33,346 nucleotides of DNA from a virus (IMGVR_UViG_3300032607_000642:1-33346), one strand, 5' to 3'; positions 6,350 through 13,919 are shown, counted from the stretch's first letter. Notes: a model not told the origin generated them from the letters alone. Program-made: numbers and translations.

Positions 6350-6795
6350 TGGGAGCAACAAGCGAAATGCACTTACAGATGAGAGCTGATGAGATTGTAC
6401 AGATGTACGATTCAACTTTCACCAAAAAAGAAGCGGTTAAAACGGGCATCCAATTAGCCGAAAATGTATTCGAATCGGGTGAAGTTTTACCCGAAGAAGT
6501 TTTAGCCAACCTATCCCGCTTAAAATGGGTTGTTGATGCTGCTGAATCCACCCTACGGGGTGGTTTAGAAATCTACGACAAACGCACGGTATTAGGGTTA
6601 GAGTTCAATTATGTAAACGGTGGCAATACTATCAACTATGCAGATGATGAGATTTATACCGAGTTGAAAAGGTGTTTGGATGCACGAACGGAACAGTTAA
6701 AAATGGCGCAAAAACAAGACACGTTTGACGCCTACGGTAACCAAGTACCAAGAGTAAGCACAAGCCCGAGAAAATCAAGTATAACAATTAAATAA
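6349..6795 (+). CDS. Recombination-cassette protein, unknown
   Basis: 148 aa. The N-terminal half is helical and acidic; the middle has the pattern G-L-E-F-N-Y-V-N-G-G-N-T-I-N-Y, a Trp-free beta segment, and the end is basic and Ser-rich. Proteins of this pattern lie between the annealing protein and SSB in other Bacteroidetes phages as I recall them, with no known function. It overlaps erf by one base and is 10 bases from the SSB gene, so it probably works with them. Confidence 0.6.
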   Translation: MGATSEMHLQMRADEIVQMYDSTFTKKEAVKTGIQLAENVFESGEVLPEEVLANLSRLKWVVDAAESTLRGGLEIYDKRTVLGLEFNYVNGGNTINYADDEIYTELKRCLDARTEQLKMAQKQDTFDAYGNQVPRVSTSPRKSSITIK

Positions 6796-6805
6796 ATAAA
6801 TAAAA

Positions 6806-7168
6806 ATGGAAGTAGTAGGAAAAATTAAGGTTATCGGAACAGCTAACCAAGTGAGTGACAAGTTTACTAAACGTGATGTAGTGATTACAACAGACGAGCA
6901 ATATCCGCAAGATATTCAAATACAATTTGTTCAAGAAAAATGCGAGATTCTCGACAAATACACCGTAGGGCAAGAGGTTACAATAGGCATCAATTTAAGA
7001 GGTAGAGAATGGAATAATGCAAAAGGGGAAACGGTTTATTTCAATACGATTCAAGGTTGGAATATTAAAGAAACCGATAACTCAAAGCAAGTACCACAAG
7101 CTAATTCTCAAACATTTGCACCAGCCCCAGCACTTGCGATAGAGGACGACAGCGACCTGCCATTTTGA
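6806..7168 (+). CDS. DUF3127-type single-stranded DNA-binding protein
   Basis: 120 aa. The N-terminal 90 residues look like an OB-fold: M-E-V-V-G-K-I-K-V-I-G, then D-V-V-I-T-T-D-E-Q-Y-P-Q-D-I-Q-I-Q-F, and V-G-Q-E-V-T-I-G-I-N-L-R-G-R-E-W. This is the pattern of the Bacteroidetes DUF3127 family. A low-complexity Ala/Pro linker leads to D-D-S-D-L-P-F, the acidic tip used by SSB proteins to recruit partners. It should protect ssDNA and load the ERF protein in phage recombination. Confidence 0.85.
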   Translation: MEVVGKIKVIGTANQVSDKFTKRDVVITTDEQYPQDIQIQFVQEKCEILDKYTVGQEVTIGINLRGREWNNAKGETVYFNTIQGWNIKETDNSKQVPQANSQTFAPAPALAIEDDSDLPF

Positions 7169-7204
7169 GAAAATAAAGGATTGCAATTACTCATAAAAAC
7201 TTTT

Positions 7205-7247
7205 GATTTAACAACCTCCCGATGTATAGGTAAATCGGTTTAAAATC
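7205..7247 (+). promoter_or_regulatory. Leader hairpin before the methylase gene
   Basis: GATTT/AAATC, ACC/GGT and CGAT/ATCG pair in order around a loop at 7224-7233, with small internal bulges. It sits in a 90-base spacer, long for this compact operon, and ends 11 bases before the methylase ATG. It could tune translation of the methylase; there is no T run, so it is not a terminator. Confidence 0.4.
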
Positions 7248-7258
7248 TTAACCTAAAA

Positions 7259-8425
7259 ATGCAAATAAAAGAAGAGTTTAAAAAGTTGATCCCCGAATTG
7301 ACAAAAGAAGAATTTAAGCAATTAGAAGATAATTGTTTAGCCGAAGGAATAAGAGAGAAAATAATACTTTGGAATGGTTTTATAATCGACGGGCATAACC
7401 GTTTTGAAATTGCTACTCGTTGGGGTTTAGATTATCAAACAGAAACTAAAAAATTTGATAATGAAAATGATGTTAAAATTTGGATGGTTAACAATCAATT
7501 TGGCCGCAGAAATTTACAAGACTTTGTAAGAGGTGAATTAATGCAAATACTTGAAGAATTAACTAAAGAAAAGGGTGAAAAGGTTTATAAGGAAAAAGCA
7601 TTTTTTAAAGGCAATCAACATTCTGCTCCGTTGTCAATAGTTGACAACGAACCAAAACATAACACAAGAGAAATTATAGCTGAAAAGCTTGGATGGAGTA
7701 CAGGAAAAAAGGCTCAATTTGATGTAGTAGCTAAAAAAGCACCAGAAGAAGTAAAAGTACAATTAAGATCAGGCGAAGTTACTATAAACCAAGTTTATCA
7801 AGATATCAAGAAAGAGGAAAAGAAAGCCTTTAGAGTTGAATTAATTGAGCAACAGATAGAAGATATTGAACTTGGATTATTACCCGAATTGGAAGGCTTA
7901 TTTGATGTTATTTCGGTTGATCCACCTTGGCCATACGAAGGAGAAAACAAAAATATAACATCATTTGATTCAGTAGGCAGAAGGGTTGCAAATCCATACC
8001 CCGAAATGAGCATTGAAGATATAAAAAACATTGAAATGCCTTTGATGGATGATGCAGTTATTTTGCTTTGGACTACTCATAAATTTCTTCCAGATGCTTT
8101 TGAAATATTAAAAGATTGGGGAATGGATTACAAAGCTACACTCGTTTGGAATAAGGAAAAAATGGGTATGGGTGCTTGGTTTAGAATGCAATGTGAATTC
8201 TGTATAGTGGGAGTAAAAGGGAAACCATATTGGGAAAACACAACCTTTAGAGATATTCTAAACGAACCAAGAAGGGAACACTCAAGAAAGCCTGATTCGT
8301 TCTTTGAAATGATTGAAAAAATAACTCTTGGAAGAAGGTTAGAGTATTTCAGCAGAGAAAGAAGAGAAGGGTGGGAAGTTTTCGGAAATGATATAGAAAA
8401 ATTTGCTTATGAATTGGGAAGATAG
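7259..8425 (+). CDS. ParB-like domain fused to MT-A70 adenine methyltransferase
   Basis: 388 aa. Residues 1-80 are a ParB/Srx-like region with I-I-D-G-H-N-R at 42-48. The middle (about 85-200) is helical and may bind DNA. The C-terminal domain carries the MT-A70 motif D221-P-P-W224, the catalytic signature of N6-adenine methyltransferases, plus a C-terminal R-R-L-E-Y-F-S-R-E-R-R-E-G-W. Such phage enzymes methylate adenine in DNA, either to escape host restriction or as the modification half of a restriction pair. The next gene, read 17 bases inside this one, is a PD-(D/E)XK nuclease. The ParB-like head is recurrent in phage methylases and may guide site choice. Confidence 0.85.
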   Translation: MQIKEEFKKLIPELTKEEFKQLEDNCLAEGIREKIILWNGFIIDGHNRFEIATRWGLDYQTETKKFDNENDVKIWMVNNQFGRRNLQDFVRGELMQILEELTKEKGEKVYKEKAFFKGNQHSAPLSIVDNEPKHNTREIIAEKLGWSTGKKAQFDVVAKKAPEEVKVQLRSGEVTINQVYQDIKKEEKKAFRVELIEQQIEDIELGLLPELEGLFDVISVDPPWPYEGENKNITSFDSVGRRVANPYPEMSIEDIKNIEMPLMDDAVILLWTTHKFLPDAFEILKDWGMDYKATLVWNKEKMGMGAWFRMQCEFCIVGVKGKPYWENTTFRDILNEPRREHSRKPDSFFEMIEKITLGRRLEYFSRERREGWEVFGNDIEKFAYELGR

Positions 8426-8906
8426 AACAACTGTAAAGAAGGGAAACATAGGTGAAAAGTTAGTGAAGGAATCGTTAGAAAAAAGAGGTTATGTTATTTA
8501 TAAAGCACTTACAGAGAAAGCACACGCTTTTGATTTTTTAGCTGTAAAAGATAAAAAGGAATTTTTAATAGCTGAAGTAAAAAGCAAAGCCAAGTTTAAC
8601 AAGTTCGAAGCGACTGGAATTGATCTAAGGCATTTTAACGAGTATAAATATATTTTTCTAAAGCAGAATATTGATGTGATTTTATTTTTTGTTGATGAAC
8701 ACCCAAACGAAGAGCGTATTTACTGCCAAAAGTTAAGTGTATTAATGCAAGAAAAAACTATCGATAGAATAAAATTCCCCAATACAGATATATCAAAAGG
8801 TAAAATATTATTCAGTTTATCGGATATGAGAACGGTTTGTAAATTATCGGCTTTGGAATTATTAGACTTAAAAAAATATTCATCAAGAAATTATCAATAT
8901 CAATAA
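8409..8906 (+). CDS. PD-(D/E)XK nuclease-like protein
   Basis: 165 aa from the ATG at 8409; an upstream TTG at 8403 is less likely. The N-terminus G-N-I-G-E-K-L-V-K-E-S-L-E-K-R-G-Y is the usual first helix of the fold. It is followed by F-D42-F and A-E56-V-K58, giving D...E-x-K, the metal-dependent nuclease triad. The C-terminal 80 residues are not recognised and may contact DNA. It overlaps the MT-A70 gene by 17 bases. It could be the restriction partner of that methylase, or a Holliday-junction-type resolvase serving the recombination cluster. The sequence alone does not decide. Confidence 0.7.
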   Translation: MNWEDRTTVKKGNIGEKLVKESLEKRGYVIYKALTEKAHAFDFLAVKDKKEFLIAEVKSKAKFNKFEATGIDLRHFNEYKYIFLKQNIDVILFFVDEHPNEERIYCQKLSVLMQEKTIDRIKFPNTDISKGKILFSLSDMRTVCKLSALELLDLKKYSSRNYQYQ

Positions 8907-8915
8907 ATTAAAATT

Positions 8916-9095
8916 ATGAACTTAAATTATTTAACATCAAAACAAGTTGCCGAAATATTAGGATGCACACAAAGAAATATTTGTTTTTTAATAAGAGACA
9001 AGAAAATATCTCCAACTATCACACTAGAGAACGGACACTATTTATTTTTAAAAGAAGATATAGCTTTTGTTAAAGTGCGAAAATACAAAAAATAA
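8916..9095 (+). CDS. Small helix-turn-helix (excisionase-like) protein
   Basis: 59 aa. Residues 6-31 (L-T-S-K-Q-V-A-E-I-L-G-C-T, then a recognition helix ending R-D-K-K-I) follow the MerR/HTH_17 excisionase pattern, then a beta-wing-like H-Y-L-F-L-K-E-D-I-A. It could be a directionality factor for the integrase or a regulator. Its stop overlaps the NinB-like start by one base. It is far from the integrase, so the excision role is only one option. Confidence 0.65.
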   Translation: MNLNYLTSKQVAEILGCTQRNICFLIRDKKISPTITLENGHYLFLKEDIAFVKVRKYKK

Positions 9096-9532
9096 TGAAA
9101 AAAGTCGAAATAACAACATCGGTAAAAAACGGAAAATTTACACGCAATCGTACAATCGTTTTACAAGCCATTAATTCCTTTAATAATGCCGATGTTGTTT
9201 TGACTTTTGATAAGCCGAAAAAGAAAAGAAGCAACAATCAAAATTCTTTTTATTGGGGGGTATTAATCCCCTTAATGCAATCAGGAGCAAAGGATTTATG
9301 GGGCGAAGTTTGGAGCATCGATAAAGCACACAAACACCTTTCAAATCTATTCGTATTTCACGAGAGCGTAAATGAAAAAACGGGTGAAATCACCCAAACC
9401 CCAAAATCAACTACAGAATTAACTACAACGGGTTGGGAGGTATTTATGACTGAAATTAGAATTTACTTATTAGAAAATTTTGACATAAACGCACCCGAGC
9501 CAAACCAAATAACAACACTAAATTTTGACTAA
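9095..9532 (+). CDS. ninB: NinB-like recombination protein
   Basis: 145 aa. It has the K-x-K-R-S-N-N-Q-N-x-x-Y-W segment (about residues 43-54), and later W-E-V-F-M-T-E-I-R-I-Y-L, in keeping with the lambda NinB (Orf) family. Those proteins bind single-stranded DNA and can replace RecFOR functions in phage recombination. The neighbouring gene is NinG-like, as in the lambda nin region, which strengthens the call. It overlaps NinG by 8 bases. The match was made by eye and is moderate. Confidence 0.65.
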   Translation: MKKVEITTSVKNGKFTRNRTIVLQAINSFNNADVVLTFDKPKKKRSNNQNSFYWGVLIPLMQSGAKDLWGEVWSIDKAHKHLSNLFVFHESVNEKTGEITQTPKSTTELTTTGWEVFMTEIRIYLLENFDINAPEPNQITTLNFD

Positions 9533-10079
9533 AGAACCAAAGCCAAGGCGGTGCAAAGTTTGCGAAAATATTTTCATTCCTCAAAGATTTATGCAAACAA
9601 CTTGTGGTTACAAATGTGCCATCAAACACGCTCACACAATCAAAGCAAACAAGATTAAAGCCGATTGGCGAATCGAAAAGAAAGCTTTAACCGAAAAATT
9701 AAAAACTTTAGGACAATACGAAGCGGATGCTAAAAAATCCTTTCAAAAGTGGGTACGATTGCGGGATGCAGACCATAACTGTATAAGCTGCGGAGGAGTT
9801 GATAAGGATTTGTGGGATGGTGGACATTTTAAAAAAGCCGAAATCTATTCGGGGGTAATATTCAACCCCGCAAACTGCCACAAACAATGCCGAAAATGCA
9901 ACCGATTTATGAACGGAAATGAGTTGATGTATCGAGAAGGATTAATTGCAAGATACGGTTTAGAATATACCGAGAATATTGAAAGGTTAGCCAATGAAAC
10001 AAGGCAGCACAAGTTTAGTAAGGAGGAATTAATAGCAAAAAAATTACAATACGATTTATTGATTAAAGAATTTAAATGA
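9525..10079 (+). CDS. ninG: NinG-like zinc-binding recombination protein
   Basis: 184 aa from a TTG at 9525. The next Met would remove the first zinc site, so the TTG start is needed. Site one is C10-x-x-C13 with C27 and C31. Site two is H-N-C-I-S-C-G-G followed by W-D-G-G-H-F and N-C-H-K-Q-C-R-K-C-N-R-F. This is the NinG arrangement, related to HNH folds; lambda NinG (Rap) resolves branched recombination intermediates. It overlaps the NinB-like gene by 8 bases. Confidence 0.85.
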   Translation: MTKEPKPRRCKVCENIFIPQRFMQTTCGYKCAIKHAHTIKANKIKADWRIEKKALTEKLKTLGQYEADAKKSFQKWVRLRDADHNCISCGGVDKDLWDGGHFKKAEIYSGVIFNPANCHKQCRKCNRFMNGNELMYREGLIARYGLEYTENIERLANETRQHKFSKEELIAKKLQYDLLIKEFK

Positions 10080-10228
10080 AATACACCGAAAAGGAAAAAA
10101 ATTATTACAAGAATAAAAGAATGGGAGGAATTACCAAGTATGTATATCAAGTTCCCGTAACAATTGTAAAAGAATATTATTACATAATCGAATCAAAAAT
10201 AAACAACCCCAATGAAAACAATGATTAG
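10076..10228 (+). CDS. 50-aa basic peptide
   Basis: Starts in an ATGA overlap with the NinG stop and overlaps the next gene by 17 bases. The product is rich in Tyr, Lys and Asn. Start coupling argues for real translation; the double overlap makes it less certain. Function unknown. Confidence 0.4.
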   Translation: MKYTEKEKNYYKNKRMGGITKYVYQVPVTIVKEYYYIIESKINNPNENND

Positions 10229-10544
10229 ACCTAAAACAAGAGAAGTAGGAGAAGTGTTAAGAGCAAAAAAATTATTTCATCTCAAATTAAATAACGTAGA
10301 TGTGCGAAAATGGGATGAAAAGCAATTGCAGGAATGGCACACAATCATAGATAGTGATTATGTAGTAGATGTGCAAGAAAAAGAACCGCCTACACCTTCA
10401 CCGTGTGCCATTAAAGTAATGCGAATGGATGATGGAATAGTATTCAGTAGTATAACCGAGTGTATCAGAGTTGAAGGACTTCATAAAACCTTAATGTTAA
10501 ACCTACTTAACGAAGGAATCGAATACCAAAGAATTAATAAATAA
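10212..10544 (+). CDS. Hypothetical protein, possible NUMOD1-like C-terminus
   Basis: 110 aa. The N-terminal 55 residues are helical and charged. A Pro-rich linker (E-P-P-T-P-S-P) separates them from A-I-K-V-M-R-M-D-D-G-I-V-F-S-S-I-T-E-C-I-R-V-E-G, which resembles the beta-beta-alpha start of NUMOD1-type DNA-binding modules. That likeness is weak. It lies downstream of ninG in the same operon. Confidence 0.5.
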   Translation: MKTMIRPKTREVGEVLRAKKLFHLKLNNVDVRKWDEKQLQEWHTIIDSDYVVDVQEKEPPTPSPCAIKVMRMDDGIVFSSITECIRVEGLHKTLMLNLLNEGIEYQRINK

Positions 10545-10549
10545 AATAA

Positions 10550-10801
10550 ATGAACCCCAAAAAAAAACAAACCCAAATGCACAAGCTTTTTTGCCTATCA
10601 AGTTTACTGCTTGAAAACCTTGACGAACTCAAACCTACAACCCCCCGAATGGTACAATTAAAGGGTGATTTAATCGCCTTTTGCGAAGAGCTGAATAATA
10701 CGGTAGCGGATACGTACACCATTCAAAATTCGACTTATTTCAGCACGATAAGCAATAAGATTGATACGATTTTAAGAAAAGAATTTAACCCCGAAATGTA
10801 G
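10550..10801 (+). CDS. Small helical protein, unknown
   Basis: 83 aa, largely helical by composition, with L-S-S-L-L-L-E-N-L-D-E-L near the start. It follows the previous gene by 5 bases and precedes the next by 5, as expected for an operon member. No family recognised. Confidence 0.5.
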   Translation: MNPKKKQTQMHKLFCLSSLLLENLDELKPTTPRMVQLKGDLIAFCEELNNTVADTYTIQNSTYFSTISNKIDTILRKEFNPEM

Positions 10802-10806
10802 AAAAT

Positions 10807-11067
10807 ATGATACAAAAATCAATAGAGTCAAAACCTTTAAGAATGACAAAATCAGCAATAAAAGCAAGAGAATTAGTTTGCAAAATGTATGGATGTGAAA
10901 TAAATACAGATTTAGATGATATTTATCTTATTAATGGAGATGGTTATTTTTTAGCAAAAGACAGCGCATTAATAGCAGTTGACGAAATCATTGAATTTAT
11001 GAGAGCCAATAAAATATTTATAGACAGTTTTTGGTGGGATGTTAGAATAGAAATTCAAAAAATATAA
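10807..11067 (+). CDS. Small protein, unknown
   Basis: 86 aa. It has mixed alpha/beta composition with an acidic loop (N-T-D-L-D-D-I-Y) and an aromatic patch F-W-W-D-V near the end. It is the last gene of the early/recombination string; the promoter at 11092-11122 follows within 30 bases. No family recognised. Confidence 0.5.
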   Translation: MIQKSIESKPLRMTKSAIKARELVCKMYGCEINTDLDDIYLINGDGYFLAKDSALIAVDEIIEFMRANKIFIDSFWWDVRIEIQKI

Positions 11068-11091
11068 AAAATTGAAAAATATTAAAAAATT

Positions 11092-11122
11092 AACCAATGG
11101 TTTAGTTTTTTAGTTATATTTG
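11092..11122 (+). promoter_or_regulatory. AACCAWTG-type promoter 1 (replication operon)
   Basis: AACCAATG (11092-11099) and TATATTTG (11115-11122), with 23 bases from the first A of the box to the T of the -7 element. The same box and spacing occur at 16098-16128 and 25345-25375. No TTTG is found at -33. It drives the replication initiator operon. Confidence 0.65.
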
Positions 11123-11128
11123 TAATCA

Positions 11129-11197
11129 GTAATGAGGTGGAACGCATTACGAATTTAAAAGACATTACAAAAATCCTATCAAGGAGGCACGTTCCAC
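11129..11197 (+). ncRNA. Structured 5' leader with a possible pseudoknot
   Basis: GTAATG (11129-11134) pairs with CATTAC (11145-11150). The loop holds GTGGAACG (11137-11144), which is a perfect complement of CGTTCCAC (11190-11197). A small hairpin TCCT/AGGA (11174-11185) sits between and covers part of AAGGAGG (11181-11187), the best Shine-Dalgarno-like run noticed in the window. The expected transcription start is within a few bases of 11129. A match to a known riboswitch was not recognised. Confidence 0.5.
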
Positions 11198-11235
11198 AAC
11201 ATTGCCGATTTGATGGGATTTTAATTTTTAAAGAT

Positions 11236-11946
11236 ATGAATAGCTACGAATTATCAAGAAAATGGTTTGACTGGAGTTTTGAGAACCCAGAAAAAATAAG
11301 CCCTAATCATTCAGCATTATATTTTTTTGCTATTGAGCATTGTAACCGTTTAGGATGGAGAAAGAAATTTGGTTTTCCTACCGAGATGGCAAAGGATGCA
11401 ATTGGTATTAAATCATATAAAACATATATTAAAACTCTCAACGATTTAGTTGATTGGGGGTTTATAGAAATGGTTGAAAAAAGTAGAAATCAATACTCTG
11501 CAAACATAATCGCTTTGGTAGAATTTACCGAAGCACTAGACAAAGCACTAGACAAAGCAATGGTAAAGCACGTATCAAAGCAAGACCAAAGCACGTACCA
11601 AAGCAGTACTAGTATAGATAAACATATAACTATTAAACCAATAACCAATAAAGATGACCTTTCGGTCAATTGGGATGCGCTTTTAAATCAATTCAATACT
11701 ATCACGGGTAAACATCTAAAAGTTGTGGATGATAAAGTTAAACGGCAAGTAATGGCAAGATTAAAATCGGGGTATAGTAAAAACGACATCGTAACGGCTA
11801 TTACAAATTGTTTTAACGACCCGTACCACATAGAAAATCCAAAGTACTTAACATTGGAATTTATTAGCCGACCTGATAAAATGGCTACTTACTCTCAAAA
11901 TACCACCGCACCTAAAAAACTAATTAAACAAATGGATAGATTATGA
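11236..11946 (+). CDS. Replication initiator (O/DnaD-like)
   Basis: 236 aa from the ATG at 11236. The first 110 residues look like a winged-helix: N-H-S-A-L-Y-F-F-A-I-E-H-C-N-R-L-G-W, then I-K-S-Y-K-T-Y-I-K-T-L-N-D-L-V-D-W-G-F-I. A variable Lys/Gln/Ser linker follows (about 115-155). The C-terminal part (V-D-D-K-V-K-R-Q-V-M-A-R-L-K-S-G-Y-S-K-N-D-I) resembles the DnaD/DnaB2-type tail. Such proteins bind the phage origin and recruit helicase. The frame is open back to a GTG at 11137, but that stretch overlaps the pseudoknot leader and I recall homologues starting at the M-N-S-Y-E-L-S-R-K-W-F site. The origin may lie inside the linker-coding part. Confidence 0.75.
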   Translation: MNSYELSRKWFDWSFENPEKISPNHSALYFFAIEHCNRLGWRKKFGFPTEMAKDAIGIKSYKTYIKTLNDLVDWGFIEMVEKSRNQYSANIIALVEFTEALDKALDKAMVKHVSKQDQSTYQSSTSIDKHITIKPITNKDDLSVNWDALLNQFNTITGKHLKVVDDKVKRQVMARLKSGYSKNDIVTAITNCFNDPYHIENPKYLTLEFISRPDKMATYSQNTTAPKKLIKQMDRL

Positions 11947-12440
11947 GTTGGGCAACAGATAATGCAGTAAAAAGGATTTTTAACAGTTTTAAGCGATTAA
12001 AAAACCAAATCTATAGCGAAGATATAGAAGCACTTAAATTGTTGAATGAGGAGCTTCTAAACAATCAAAAAAACTATGTCAACGATAATATCCTCTTCGC
12101 AAAATTATTAATCCATTGTTTAAGAAATGATTTTAAACATTATGGCAGTATTAAAATGGCAATTAAAACCATAGATGGTATTTTAAAAACCCCGATTTCA
12201 CACCATACAGAATTGCTGCGGATGGATTTAAACCACAAGGATTTTCTTGATTATGCTGAAAGTTTGGGATTAGAAATGGACCATCTAAACCACAAAGCAA
12301 ACAACAACGATGCAATACTAAACGAGAATCAAAAAGAGATTCAAGATAAATTGTTAAAGTTTTGGAACTACGAAAAGGTAGAAAAATCATTTTACAACAG
12401 CGCAAACGAATTACTACAAGATATTAATAACTATAACTAA
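11943..12440 (+). CDS. Replication-operon protein, unknown
   Basis: 165 aa, predicted all-helical. It overlaps the initiator by 4 bases (ATGA) and is followed by a 69-aa gene and the helicase. Position alone suggests a helicase loader or initiator partner; no Walker motif is present, so it is not an ATPase. Function unknown. Confidence 0.55.
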   Translation: MSWATDNAVKRIFNSFKRLKNQIYSEDIEALKLLNEELLNNQKNYVNDNILFAKLLIHCLRNDFKHYGSIKMAIKTIDGILKTPISHHTELLRMDLNHKDFLDYAESLGLEMDHLNHKANNNDAILNENQKEIQDKLLKFWNYEKVEKSFYNSANELLQDINNYN

Positions 12441-12446
12441 GAAATT

Positions 12447-12656
12447 ATGAAAACAGCAATGCAAGAATTATTTAGCCAATTAGAAATTGAGCATCCAAAT
12501 TTATTTAATGCAAATACTTTAGAAGGTAGAAAGTTTATAAATGATTATTATAAATTTTTTAAAATGGAAGAAAAACAGATAGTACAATCTTTTGATTCAG
12601 CTTGTGAAGATGAAAACAGAATAGGAAAAGAATATTACAACGAAACTTTTAAATAA
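12447..12656 (+). CDS. Small conserved phage protein
   Basis: 69 aa, acidic and helical, with an M-E-E-K-Q-I-V-Q-S-F-D segment and a C-terminal E-Y-Y-N-E-T-F. I recall similar short proteins in other Bacteroidetes phages, mostly without function. The next ATG begins right after its stop, so translation is probably coupled with the helicase. Confidence 0.6.
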   Translation: MKTAMQELFSQLEIEHPNLFNANTLEGRKFINDYYKFFKMEEKQIVQSFDSACEDENRIGKEYYNETFK

Positions 12657-13544
12657 ATGGATTTAGATTTTTCATTACTCGACAAAACAACACCTGAGTT
12701 AATACAAGTTGATTTTAGCAAAATGCTAAACGATTCTTATATTGACCCAGCCGAAGAAATTAAAAACCAACCCGTTGCCATCAGTATTGGAAGTTCAGAA
12801 TACAAAGGGCAGTTTTACCCAATCCCATTTGGAAGTTACGGAGATTTTTCTTGCATTGTTGGAGCATCAAAAAGTAGAAAAACTTTTTTCAAATCTATGA
12901 TTGAAGCGGGATATATCGGAGGGCGAAGCAACCTACTAAACCCAAGTATCAAAGGTCACGGCAGCAAAGACCGTTTGGTTATCTCGTTGGATACAGAACA
13001 AAGCAAATACCATACGCAAAGAGTGCAGCGTAGAGTTTTGGAGTTGGTGGGTGCAAACTATGATTTGTACAAAACATTCTCTTTACGTTCTTACAACCCG
13101 AAAGAAAGGTTTGAGTTCGTGGATTGGTTAGTATACGAAAGCGAATACAAGAACGATATAGGCTTAATGTCGATTGATGGATATGTTGACTTGGTTACTG
13201 ATTTTAACAGTTTAGAACAAGCTACGGGATTAACTGAAAAGCTATTGGCTTGGACTGCGATACCAACCAAAAAAGATTACCATCAAATGCACATTACGGG
13301 GATATTACACAAGAATTTTGGAACAGCTAAACCCGTTGGACACGTTGGCTCTTCAGTACTTAAAAAAGCGGAAACCGTTGTTTTTATAGAAAAGGAAGAT
13401 GATTTAACAATAGCTAAATGCGAGTATAGCAGAAACCTAGAATTTCAACCGATAACATTTTCGGTCAATAAAGATTGGTTACCGTATGAAGTTGATAATA
13501 TTCAAACGGATTTTAAAGCAATGGAGAATAAAGTTAGTTTTTAA
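12657..13544 (+). CDS. RecA/RepA-like replicative ATPase (probable helicase)
   Basis: 295 aa. Walker A is G69-A-S-K-S-R-K75-T76; a Walker B-like I-G-L-M-S-I-D-G lies about 90 residues later. The rest has the layout of the AAA_25/RepA family: R-L-V-I-S-L-D-T-E-Q after the first beta strand and a H-I-T-G-I-L-H-K-N-F-G segment near residue 220. RepA-like rings unwind DNA at phage or plasmid forks. It follows the initiator and two small partners, which fits a complete replication set. No primase domain is seen, so the host primase is probably used. Confidence 0.75.
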   Translation: MDLDFSLLDKTTPELIQVDFSKMLNDSYIDPAEEIKNQPVAISIGSSEYKGQFYPIPFGSYGDFSCIVGASKSRKTFFKSMIEAGYIGGRSNLLNPSIKGHGSKDRLVISLDTEQSKYHTQRVQRRVLELVGANYDLYKTFSLRSYNPKERFEFVDWLVYESEYKNDIGLMSIDGYVDLVTDFNSLEQATGLTEKLLAWTAIPTKKDYHQMHITGILHKNFGTAKPVGHVGSSVLKKAETVVFIEKEDDLTIAKCEYSRNLEFQPITFSVNKDWLPYEVDNIQTDFKAMENKVSF

Positions 13545-13572
13545 AAATAAATTGAAAGTTTCTTTGAAAAAG

Positions 13573-13603
13573 TTTGCATAATCAAAAAGATGTTGTATAT
13601 TTG
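13573..13603 (+). promoter_or_regulatory. Consensus Bacteroidetes promoter
   Basis: TTTG (13573-13576), exactly 19 bases, TATATTTG (13596-13603). A start near 13610 would give a leader of about 20 bases before the ATG at 13631. It is a textbook host-type promoter, unlike the AACCAWTG group. Confidence 0.75.
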
Positions 13604-13630
13604 TATAACAAAATAAAACAAATAGAAATT

Positions 13631-13918
13631 ATGAAAGCAATAATCGAAAACGGAACAACTTACAAAGTAACAGGAGAAAAAGGAGCATTTACTATTACAG
13701 AAGATGTTAAGGGTAAAATCAAAATGTTTCAAACTTCTACAATTGAAATCGTAGATGCTGAATTTGGAAAATTAAAATATGCAAACAAACCATCTGTTAA
13801 AAAATCAACTATGCAAAAAGAAATTGACTATAAAAATTCTGCAACTGCAAAAATGACAAATGACGAATGGGAAGCATACAGAAAAAATATTCAAAGAAAC
13901 GTAAAATCTGATAACTAA
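13631..13918 (+). CDS. Small protein with its own promoter, unknown
   Basis: 95 aa from ATG 13631; the frame extends upstream to 13574, but that part overlaps the promoter. The N-terminus (about 1-50) is beta-rich: K-A-I-I-E-N-G-T-T-Y-K-V-T-G-E-K-G-A-F-T-I-T-E-D-V. The C-terminal half is a Lys-rich helix with W-E-A-Y-R-K-N. A separate consensus promoter suggests it may be expressed outside the lytic programme. It is followed by the next gene one base later. No family recognised. Confidence 0.6.
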   Translation: MKAIIENGTTYKVTGEKGAFTITEDVKGKIKMFQTSTIEIVDAEFGKLKYANKPSVKKSTMQKEIDYKNSATAKMTNDEWEAYRKNIQRNVKSDN

Positions 13919-13919
13919 T

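Noticed and set aside
11137-11235. GTG-started extension of the replication initiator
   Set aside because: The span is better explained as a structured leader, and the start at 11236 matches homologues as I recall them; not fully excluded.
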